Positions 21,233 through 27,407 of a stretch of DNA of 27,407 bases are shown in pieces. Position 1 is the first letter of the stretch, and each line of letters begins with the position of its first letter. The position numbers and the translations under genes are program-made. The notes under the pieces were generated by a model. The model saw only the letters and a list, made by a program, of their open reading frames with translations, was not told the origin of the DNA and did no database searches. This DNA is from JBGSST01 sp041736915 (GTDB lineage: Bacteria; Bdellovibrionota; FAC87; UBA2466), in NCBI GenBank assembly GCA_041736915.1, contig JBGSST010000433.1, positions 1 to 27,407 of the forward strand, in the 5' to 3' direction.

Positions 21233-23190
21233 GATAGGTAACCTCTTCTTCCCGGTGCGGGAAAACCTTGAAAGCCCGAGGAAAACTCGGCGCTCTGAAA
21301 CATTCCAAACTGCGCCGGTACTTCCGTAACGTCGGCCAAGTTCAACACTTCGATAGAGAACTTACCCCAGGACCGCGGGGCGTACGAGAGCCGCACGTTG
21401 TGAATCCAGAAAGCCTCGCCGCGCTTGAGATTGGCTACGTCCCAAAACTGCGGGCCCACCAGCTCGGCATCGTAACCGGCAAACCAGCCGCTACGCTCGT
21501 AGCCCAATGAGGGACGGAGGCGATAGGCGGGACGAAACGGCAGGGCCTTTCCGCGGTTGCCGCCCTCGCCCAAGTTCTTGGTGGCCATCCAATCCACGGC
21601 GAGCCCCGCGGTAACGTCGAGGGGAAAATCGATCGCGACCGACATCTCGTGGAAGAAGATCTCCGCCGTTCCTATGTTGCGCGCGGCTTGCGAGATTGGC
21701 GACGTCATCTCGTAAGCGATGAGCCGATCGGCCCGCGAGAAGCCGGTGTCGAACCCCGCACGAAAACTGCGCACGAACGACAAAGGATCCTTCACCGAAA
21801 TATCCGCCCCCACCACGGCCTTCAAAGCGGACTCGGATTTTAACTCGGGATTGGCAACCAGTCCCGCGGCCGAACCGTAGCGTTCCGAGAGAAGTGGTGC
21901 GCGATAGTAGCGACCGACCGCCCCCTTTAGCCGCAGACCGCGCGACAAAGGGGCTTCTATCCCTACGCGGGGGGACCATTCGGTAAAGGTCTCCGACTGC
22001 GGGGCATAGTGGTAGACGTGCCCTTGCACCGCGGGCCGAAGCTCCACACGCGAGGCTCCCAAAAAAGTCAGTGGCCCACTCAAGCCCGCGCCGAAGGGAG
22101 TTTCCCAGCGGCTAGCCCCGAGCGAGCCAAGCCGCGTATCCTGCGTTCGCAGCTCTTCCGCGGCGGCCCCCAAGGTGAGCTGCCCCTCCCACGGCCCCGT
22201 CACCCTTCCCCGCAATGAAGATAAAGTGCCGAACGCCAGCGACCGGCTTTGCGACGGCAAGGGGCTCGCAAACTTCTTGTTCAACGATTGAACCGTAACG
22301 TCGTCCCACTTGAGATATCCGGTTTGGCGAAAGTTGCTGCGCGATGGCTCGTAGTACAAAAAAGCGCCGTGGCTATTTTCGTTGAGTAACGCTTGGCGAG
22401 GGGCCCCGACGGAACCGGGAACGTTTTTTTGAAACCAGCGATTGAGGCTAATCGCTTTAAACTCACCGCCCGACAAAACGAGCGACGGCGCGAACTGGAT
22501 CTCCGAAAAACCGTTCTGCTTTCGCTCTTCCCAGGTGTGCGTTTCGGGAGCCAGGGGCAAACCGTGATCGTCGCGGTAGCGGAAATTTTCGTTGGAGCGG
22601 GTGACCGCTACTCGCATCGCGATGGGCTCGTCGCCCGGCTGAAAACAGCGCTGGCCGGTAAGCCTCACAAAACCGTAGCTACCCGCCCGCATGCCCACTT
22701 CGTCGTCGCAGCGCTGAAAGGCCCGCCACCGCAAACCGTGGGCCCCACCCAAACCGTCCGCGCCAAACGCTAGCGGAATTCCGTCGGGGTAACTTTCCAC
22801 GCCGGCGATCGACTCCGGGGGGATCCACGAGAGCTGCGACTGACCGAACGAAGCATCGCCGAGCGAAACGCCTTCCAGAAAAAACCTTTGCTGAATGGGG
22901 GCCATGCCGCGCACCACGAACTGCGGCTCCTGCCCTTCACTCTGCGTGACGATCTCGCGCCGGACTCCGCGACCGGTTTCCACCGCGCGGCCGAGCGGAA
23001 GCTCCGGCTCTTTCGGCGCGTAGTCCCCGGTGAACTCCACAGGGCCGTGCGGTCGTTTCTTCGGGCGCGCCCCCACTACTTCCACGGGGGCCAGCTCCAC
23101 GTTGCCGGGCTCGGTCGCGCCGTAGGCTGGAGGGGACGACGCCACGGCGAATAGAACGACTACGCCGCTGATTTGATTTCTTAATTTCAC
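21214..23190 (-). CDS. TonB-dependent outer-membrane receptor
   Basis: A 658-residue receptor. Residues 1-24 are a signal peptide. ELAPVEVVGARP (about 32-43) is the TonB box. The plug follows (about 60-160), with PQFVVRGMAP, FFLEGVSLGD and IAGVESYPDGIPLAFGADGLG. The rest is a barrel of alternating strands ending in WSYVF, whose terminal Phe is the usual outer-membrane sorting signal. It imports a substrate too large or rare for porins; substrate unknown. The start is GTG at 23190 with AAGG nine bases upstream. Two translationally coupled genes after it supply a propeller lipoprotein and TonB. It diverges from the Nfu gene across 159 bp. Confidence 0.93.
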   Translation of the reverse strand: MKLRNQISGVVVLFAVASSPPAYGATEPGNVELAPVEVVGARPKKRPHGPVEFTGDYAPKEPELPLGRAVETGRGVRREIVTQSEGQEPQFVVRGMAPIQQRFFLEGVSLGDASFGQSQLSWIPPESIAGVESYPDGIPLAFGADGLGGAHGLRWRAFQRCDDEVGMRAGSYGFVRLTGQRCFQPGDEPIAMRVAVTRSNENFRYRDDHGLPLAPETHTWEERKQNGFSEIQFAPSLVLSGGEFKAISLNRWFQKNVPGSVGAPRQALLNENSHGAFLYYEPSRSNFRQTGYLKWDDVTVQSLNKKFASPLPSQSRSLAFGTLSSLRGRVTGPWEGQLTLGAAAEELRTQDTRLGSLGASRWETPFGAGLSGPLTFLGASRVELRPAVQGHVYHYAPQSETFTEWSPRVGIEAPLSRGLRLKGAVGRYYRAPLLSERYGSAAGLVANPELKSESALKAVVGADISVKDPLSFVRSFRAGFDTGFSRADRLIAYEMTSPISQAARNIGTAEIFFHEMSVAIDFPLDVTAGLAVDWMATKNLGEGGNRGKALPFRPAYRLRPSLGYERSGWFAGYDAELVGPQFWDVANLKRGEAFWIHNVRLSYAPRSWGKFSIEVLNLADVTEVPAQFGMFQSAEFSSGFQGFPAPGRRGYLSWSYVF

Positions 23191-23273
23191 GGATGGCGCC
23201 TTGGTACCCCGAAAGGCGAGGCAGGATCAATAGGCACGAAATCTTTTTACATAATCGGTATTTACGGTTCAAT

Positions 23274-23304
23274 TTGCCATAAGTTCTGGCATCCCCACTA
23301 TAAT
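23274..23304 (+). promoter_or_regulatory. Putative Nfu-gene promoter with operator-like repeat
   Basis: TTGCCA (23274-23279) and a perfect TATAAT (23299-23304) lie 19 bp apart. The arms TGCCA (23275-23279) and TGGCA (23287-23291) form an inverted repeat with a 7-base gap that overlaps the -35 box. A repressor binding there could control the Nfu gene, the divergent receptor operon, or both. Confidence 0.4.
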
Positions 23305-23349
23305 TAAGGTACTAAGGGGACCTTCTTTTGGTTCCACAAGGAGTTTTCA

Positions 23350-23910
23350 ATGTCTGACGGCGCCGTTTCAATCAGTTTGGAATTTACCCCGAACCCGAAC
23401 ACTTTGAAGTTCGTGGTCAACCGCACCTTTTTGGAACGCGGGGCCGCTAACTTTACGGCCGTGGGCCAAACCGAAACGTCGCCGCTCGCCAAAAGCCTTT
23501 TCGGAATTCCCGGCGTGTCCGCGGTGATGATCGGAACCAACTTCGTGACGATCACCAAAGCCGCCGAGGGCGACTGGGACGTGCTCGCCGAACAAGTGCC
23601 CGAGACGATCGATGGCCACTTGAAGTCTGGCGCACCGGCCCTTTCCGTGGAATGGCAGCCGCCCACTTCAACGGGTGACGAGTCGGAAGTCGAAAAGAAG
23701 ATCAAAGAGATTTTGGATAATGAAATCCGTCCGGCGGTGGCCATGGACGGTGGCGATATCCTTTTTGGCCGGTACGACGACGGCGTGGTCTACCTGCAGC
23801 TTCAGGGGGCTTGCAGCTCTTGCCCGAGCTCGATCGCGACCCTCAAGATGGGTGTAGAGGCCCGCTTGAAAGAGATCATTCCGGAAATCAAAGAAGTCGT
23901 TCAGGTCTGA
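23350..23910 (+). CDS. Nfu-type iron-sulfur cluster scaffold/carrier
   Basis: A 186-residue cytoplasmic protein with two domains. Residues 8-100 match the Nfu N-terminal domain (EFTPNPNTLKFVVNRTF, FGIPGVSAVMIGTNFVTITK). Residues 115-186 match the NifU-like C-terminal domain, with Cys155 and Cys158 in GACSSCPSS as cluster ligands. Such proteins carry 4Fe-4S clusters to client enzymes. The ATG has AAGGAG upstream and the gene has its own promoter. No other Isc/Suf gene is in the window. Confidence 0.94.
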   Translation: MSDGAVSISLEFTPNPNTLKFVVNRTFLERGAANFTAVGQTETSPLAKSLFGIPGVSAVMIGTNFVTITKAAEGDWDVLAEQVPETIDGHLKSGAPALSVEWQPPTSTGDESEVEKKIKEILDNEIRPAVAMDGGDILFGRYDDGVVYLQLQGACSSCPSSIATLKMGVEARLKEIIPEIKEVVQV

Positions 23911-23967
23911 TCCGGCCGCTCGTGACTCGCTGCATTTTCGCTCCCCGTCACGGTAAAAACCGCGGCG

Positions 23968-23996
23968 CTGGTAACTCCCCGTACTTTTGGTAAAAT
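23968..23996 (+). promoter_or_regulatory. Possible extended -10 promoter of the barrel gene
   Basis: TGGTAAAAT (23988-23996) is an extended -10 element; CTGGTA (23968-23973) lies 17 bp upstream as a poor -35. It is about 50 bp before the start of the outer-membrane protein gene. Confidence 0.4.
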
Positions 23997-24047
23997 TCAC
24001 CTGGTACGCACTGTTATTTCTGCAACCGCGATTTCCCGGGAGCCTCC

Positions 24048-24728
24048 ATGAAACTCATCCAACGCTTTCCCCAGTGGCTTATTCTACTGGCCGTTTGTTT
24101 GTGGCTCTTGCCCACGACGGTAGTTCGAGCCGAAGAGGACGGTGGCGAAGAGGAACAGCTCAAGGCGGAGACGGCTAAGCCGACCAAGAAAGAGCAAAAG
24201 CGGAAGTACATGATCTACGATCCGAACCGCGTCGACGCGGGGATCTTCTACGTCGGCTTCGCCGCCGGCGGTAACTTCTACATCGAGCCCAAGATCAGCT
24301 CGACCACCAAGGCGCCGCTCGGCGACTACTTCAAAGAGTTCGGCTTTCAGGCCGGCATCTTCTTCGACTACGACTACTCGGCGCTCGAAGAGAATATCCC
24401 CTTGGCCCTGCGCGGAATGATTGGCTACAAGTACATCCTGAAATCGGTGCACGTGTTCGCCTTCGACGCCATGGTTCGCCGCATGTTCCGCTTCTCGGAG
24501 ATGTCCACCTTCGGCCTCGGCTTTGGCGCCAGTACCGCAGTGTGGTTCCGCCCGGAGAGCACGGTACCTCCGCTGGCCGCGGAAGAGATCATCTTCCTCC
24601 CTTCGCTGGTTCTCGGCGCGGGCTTCGAGTTCAACCCGGTGATGGTGGACTTCAAGCTGCTCTTGAACCGCATCGGCCAAGACGCAACGATTCTCGGTAT
24701 GGAGCTTTACGCCGGCGTTCGGTTTTAA
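24048..24728 (+). CDS. Outer-membrane beta-barrel protein, function unknown
   Basis: A 226-residue protein with a signal peptide (1-28, cleaved after VVRA before EEDGG), an acidic Glu/Lys-rich segment (30-55), then about eight amphipathic strands such as AGIFYVGFAAGGNFYI, ALRGMIGYKYIL and MELYAGVRF. The final Phe is the usual barrel sorting signal. I recognise no specific family; its size fits an eight-stranded OmpW/OmpA-barrel-like protein. GGGAG precedes the ATG. It converges with the methyltransferase gene across 10 bp. Confidence 0.85.
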   Translation: MKLIQRFPQWLILLAVCLWLLPTTVVRAEEDGGEEEQLKAETAKPTKKEQKRKYMIYDPNRVDAGIFYVGFAAGGNFYIEPKISSTTKAPLGDYFKEFGFQAGIFFDYDYSALEENIPLALRGMIGYKYILKSVHVFAFDAMVRRMFRFSEMSTFGLGFGASTAVWFRPESTVPPLAAEEIIFLPSLVLGAGFEFNPVMVDFKLLLNRIGQDATILGMELYAGVRF

Positions 24729-24738
24729 GGGTCTCCCG

Positions 24739-25455
24739 CTACGAAACAGGCTTCGTGGCCCGGAACAAAAAGTACCTTGGAGTTCGGCCGTCTAGCGGCG
24801 TGACCACCGGGGAGGCCGTTCGTTTGGGGTCGCCCAGGATCACCCGGTTGAGCAAACGCAGAAGGCGATTACGGGGAACGTGACTCTGCCGTTGTCCGAA
24901 CGCATCGGCGCTGGTGGCGATAAACCCCGCAGCGATTAGCTCCGCCAACAGCTCCTCCGGTAAAAATTCGTGAACGTGAAAAGGGTTCTCTGGCTTTTCG
25001 GCAATCGTGACCGCCGATGGTGACGTGACGTTTCGGTTGGGGCTGGAGATGAACAGCTCTCCCCCCGGCGCTAAAAGTCGAAAAAGATTTTCGAGGGCCC
25101 CCCGGTAGTCCGAAACGTGTTCGATCGTCTCGAAGCAGGAAATCACGTCGAACGGCTGCGCGGCTTTAAAGCGAGCGATATCTCCTTGGACGTAAGAGAT
25201 CTTGGCGGAACCGTAAGTGGAAGTCGCACTTTTCACTAGGCCGGGATTGATATCTACGCCCAGATAGGAAGCCGCCCCCGCCTCTACGAAAATTGGACCA
25301 GCGTAGCCAGCCCCACTCGCAATATCCAAAACTGTTTTCCCCGCCACGGAAGGACGCGCAAAGCGATACCGCTCAATATGATCCGCTTCGATCCGCGGGT
25401 CGCACTTTCCCGGCACGAAGTACTCACCCGTGAACACCAGTTCGTTAGTACTCAT
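24739..25455 (-). CDS. SAM-dependent methyltransferase
   Basis: A 238-residue class I methyltransferase. Motif I is TVLDIASGAGYAG (41-53), followed by YLGVDINPGL with the acidic residue that binds the ribose, then DVISCFETIEHV and the carboxyl-side GGELFISSPNRN, as in the Methyltransf_11/23 type. The ATG at 25455 follows AAGGA and overlaps the preceding glycosyltransferase stop by 11 bp; an upstream frame to 25554 lies inside that gene. Its position suggests methylation of a sugar or lipid in the same glycan pathway. Confidence 0.88.
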   Translation of the reverse strand: MSTNELVFTGEYFVPGKCDPRIEADHIERYRFARPSVAGKTVLDIASGAGYAGPIFVEAGAASYLGVDINPGLVKSATSTYGSAKISYVQGDIARFKAAQPFDVISCFETIEHVSDYRGALENLFRLLAPGGELFISSPNRNVTSPSAVTIAEKPENPFHVHEFLPEELLAELIAAGFIATSADAFGQRQSHVPRNRLLRLLNRVILGDPKRTASPVVTPLDGRTPRYFLFRATKPVS

Positions 25456-26353
25456 GGCAAGTTCCTTCCAATGCGCAATCGACCCAGGGCAGCTCGTGGT
25501 CCGCGGCTCCCGGATGGGCCACGCTCCGCAGGTGAAACGCAAACGGACGGTCACGCCAGAAAAACTGTTCCCACCGTTGGCGCACGCCTTCGGGCAGGCT
25601 CAACGGCAGAAAAGAAAGCGGCGTGTAGTTCGCCGTTTGGCGCGGCAACGGCGAGAACGGCTCGGGCAATACACGTGTCGCCCACCGAGTCCAGGGCCCG
25701 GCCCTCCGCCGTTCTTCTTCCTCGGGATAGAAAAGGGTGAGCGTTTCTATCGGCGTGTCTCCCTTCATCCAGTGGCGCCGGATGCGGTAACCGGTGTCGG
25801 GAAAGCGGCCGCGAAACAGCTGCTCGTACAGCCAAGGGCACCCGCCGCGCAGCCACGCCGTGCGCCGGAGAAACGGCTCGATGGCCGGCTCGAAGGAAAG
25901 GCTGTCCGGCGGGACCTTCTCTAGGTCGACCAGCAGGAAGTGAATCGACGGCGCGTGCCGGTACTGCCACCACCACCGAGGATGCCACTGCGATCCAAAA
26001 AAACAAAGACCGCGCCGGTCCACGTGGGCCATCAGCTCCCGAATCCAGTTGGGTCGCACGACGAAAAAGTCGGGGTCCACGTACAACACGTAGCGCGTCT
26101 TTACCTCACGCGTTGCGCGGTGGAGCCCCTGGGCATGGTGATAGCTCCCCTTGTCACTGCGCCGAAACGGGGGCTCGCCGCGAAGCACGGTTACGAAGTC
26201 GTAACGCGCATCCAGCGTAAACTCGGGGCCGTTATCCACGACGAGCCAACGCAGAATCGTCTCTGGATTGAGGCGCCGGGTCAGACGGAGGTTACGCCAA
26301 AGATGGGCGGGCGTTCCGTAATTCACCGATACGATAGTCAACCCGTCGTCCAT
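25445..26353 (-). CDS. GT-A glycosyltransferase (family 2-like)
   Basis: A 302-residue cytoplasmic glycosyltransferase. The N-terminal LTIVSVNYGTPAHLWRNL is the nucleotide-sugar binding start. YVLYVDPDFFV (89-99) holds the DxD-type motif for metal and UDP. Several His/Trp-rich stretches follow. The C-terminus has no membrane segments. The likely role is addition of a sugar to a surface glycan; donor and acceptor are unknown. The ATG at 26353 lacks a clear Shine-Dalgarno. It diverges from the DUF707-like gene by 45 bp and is co-oriented with the methyltransferase, which overlaps its end. Confidence 0.85.
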   Translation of the reverse strand: MDDGLTIVSVNYGTPAHLWRNLRLTRRLNPETILRWLVVDNGPEFTLDARYDFVTVLRGEPPFRRSDKGSYHHAQGLHRATREVKTRYVLYVDPDFFVVRPNWIRELMAHVDRRGLCFFGSQWHPRWWWQYRHAPSIHFLLVDLEKVPPDSLSFEPAIEPFLRRTAWLRGGCPWLYEQLFRGRFPDTGYRIRRHWMKGDTPIETLTLFYPEEEERRRAGPWTRWATRVLPEPFSPLPRQTANYTPLSFLPLSLPEGVRQRWEQFFWRDRPFAFHLRSVAHPGAADHELPWVDCALEGTCHEY

Positions 26354-26398
26354 CGAAGTAACGATACTAACGAAGTGCCCCGCGCTACAATCAGCAAG

Positions 26399-27220
26399 AT
26401 GTCAGCCATCGTTCTCTCGAGTTGCGGTAGCCGGCACCGCCTCGCCACGTGGGCCAGGTCGCCGCGGCCGTTTGCCCTGGCCTTGTGCGATTACGCGGGC
26501 GAGTCGTTCGTATCGGCGTACGAGCCGGATTTTTTTCTCTCACGACGGGGCGATAAGTTCCCCAACTACCTCGCGCTGCTAGAACGTTATCCCGCCATCC
26601 TGAATCACGAGTACTTTGCGTTTATCGATGATGACGTCGAAATCGACGCCGCCACGATCGACGCCACTTTTCGCCGCATGCGGGCCGAAGGAATCGATAT
26701 GGCCCAGCCGACGTTACGTCCGGAGAGCGAGATTCATTGGGAACACCTTCGGAGCTGCGATGGCTTGCGAACGGAGCAAGTGAACTTCGTCGAGATCCAG
26801 TGTTTTTTCCTTTCACGCCGGCTACTCCGACGGACGCTACCGTTCTTTTATCTGATCGAGACCGGATTCGGCATGGACCTCGTGCTCAAAAAAATTGCGG
26901 ATGAAGAGAATGTGACCGGGGCAGTGTTTCATGACCTGACCTACCGGCATCCGGCGGCGTGCGATAGCGTGCAACAACGGGAAGGCTTCGCCGAGAGCCG
27001 CGCGCGCGTTCTACGCCGACTGGAATTATGCTGGGGAGAAACGATCGATATCCACCGCGTGGCCGCGGGAATTCGCGGGAAGCTCAAAAGCGCCTACCCG
27101 GGGTGGGGGGTGCTCTACCGCGCCTACCGAGTCTGGGGCACGATTCGGTACGCGGCTCGACTACTGCGCAAAGCTGGACGCACGGCTACTCGGGCACGAA
27201 AAAATAATCCCAGTGAATAG
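26399..27220 (+). CDS. DUF707-like putative glycosyltransferase
   Basis: A 273-residue protein. The order FPNYLALLERYPAIL, YFAFIDDDVEID (72-83), MAQPTLRPESEIHWE (101-115), NFVEIQCFFLSR (129-140) and GFGMDLVL (156-163) resembles DUF707 proteins, best known in plants and predicted to be glycosyltransferases; the DDD triplet would be the metal site. The last 60 residues are basic. This ATG is chosen because the conserved part begins soon after it and the longer frame (from 25940) is antisense to the glycosyltransferase gene. Neighbours are glycan enzymes. The last 97 bp overlap an opposite-strand gene. Confidence 0.75.
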   Translation: MSAIVLSSCGSRHRLATWARSPRPFALALCDYAGESFVSAYEPDFFLSRRGDKFPNYLALLERYPAILNHEYFAFIDDDVEIDAATIDATFRRMRAEGIDMAQPTLRPESEIHWEHLRSCDGLRTEQVNFVEIQCFFLSRRLLRRTLPFFYLIETGFGMDLVLKKIADEENVTGAVFHDLTYRHPAACDSVQQREGFAESRARVLRRLELCWGETIDIHRVAAGIRGKLKSAYPGWGVLYRAYRVWGTIRYAARLLRKAGRTATRARKNNPSE

Positions 27221-27407
27221 CCCGCGAGTTTTATAGCCTGATCGAAAAAAGTAAGCGGCAACGTGGCGAGGGACAACCAAGGGCCGGCCGTGCGGGCAAT
27301 CGCGGTGTGCAGGCGGGCATTCACGGCGAGCCAAATGAGCGACAAGGCGAGCAGCGGAGCCGGCCCCGCCTTTCCGGTGGCCATGGCAACGGCCGCGCAG
27401 GCGACCG
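27124..27407 (-). CDS. C-terminal end of a membrane-bound glycosyltransferase, partial
   Basis: This frame is open from the right edge to TAG at 27124, giving the last 93 residues. LLALSLIWLAVNARLHT, a basic/aromatic stretch, then PLTFFDQAIKLAGYSLGLFF, resembles the end of integral-membrane family 2 glycosyltransferases: two hydrophobic helices with an N-R pair between them. The last 45 residues are Arg-rich. The start lies outside the window. It overlaps the opposite-strand DUF707-like gene by 97 bp; the true stop could be this one, or the tail may be a sequence artefact. Confidence 0.55.
   Translation of the reverse strand, partial: VACAAVAMATGKAGPAPLLALSLIWLAVNARLHTAIARTAGPWLSLATLPLTFFDQAIKLAGYSLGLFFRARVAVRPALRSSRAAYRIVPQTR

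Noticed and set aside
1..27407. CRISPR array, tRNA, rRNA, insertion sequence or prophage
   Set aside because: No regularly spaced direct repeats, no cloverleaf, no transposase or phage structural gene was seen on either strand.

Overview
The window is a gene-dense stretch of a Gram-negative bacterial chromosome. There are 34 coding regions (32 complete, one cut at each window edge), no gap without a gene longer than about 215 bp, and many start/stop overlaps of the ATGA, GTGA or TTGA type. Lipoproteins, TonB systems, outer-membrane barrels, DsbD and the gene order rplS-rnhB-yraN fit a GC-rich relative of the Bdellovibrionota or the former Deltaproteobacteria. That placement is inferred from gene content only; there is no rRNA or other decisive marker. 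I saw no tRNA, rRNA, insertion sequence, prophage or CRISPR array.

Layout. 1-2902 (minus) is a translationally coupled operon of three exported proteins of unknown function. The two complete ones carry motifs resembling the ADP-ribosyltransferase-like fold. 3080-3412 is thioredoxin with its own promoter and a strong terminator that lies inside the 3' end of the convergent lipoprotein gene. 3440-5372 (minus) runs rsmI, HNH nuclease, lipoprotein. 5419-5874 is a STAS-domain protein. 5883-7354 (minus) is rplS-rnhB-yraN. 7529-9573 (plus) couples a 3-aminobutyryl-CoA ammonia-lyase-like hotdog protein to purM and purN. 9581-10656 (minus) holds a 63-residue tail-anchored protein and a pair of MaoC-type half-dehydratases. 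10718-12276 couples a catalytically dead HtpX-like protein to a ZIP metal transporter. 12491-13938 couples an exported unknown to a HAD phosphatase; a terminator-like hairpin covers the start codon of the first gene.

13939-17205 (minus) carries a large TPR protein and an ABC1/UbiB-family kinase. 17322-19597 (plus) is DsbD followed by a TonB-family protein. It converges with 19599-23190 (minus), an operon of TonB-dependent receptor, beta-propeller lipoprotein and TonB, which looks like a self-contained outer-membrane uptake system for an unidentified substrate. 23350-24728 (plus) has an Nfu-type Fe-S scaffold and an outer-membrane barrel protein. 24739 to the right edge begins a surface-glycan region: methyltransferase, GT-A glycosyltransferase, a DUF707-like protein and the C-terminal end of a membrane-bound glycosyltransferase.

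The most unusual items are the paired ART-like exported proteins, the HtpX homologue whose HExxH site has become RVLTE, and the hairpin plus T-tract over the 12491 start codon. All family names come from reading motifs; no database search was run.
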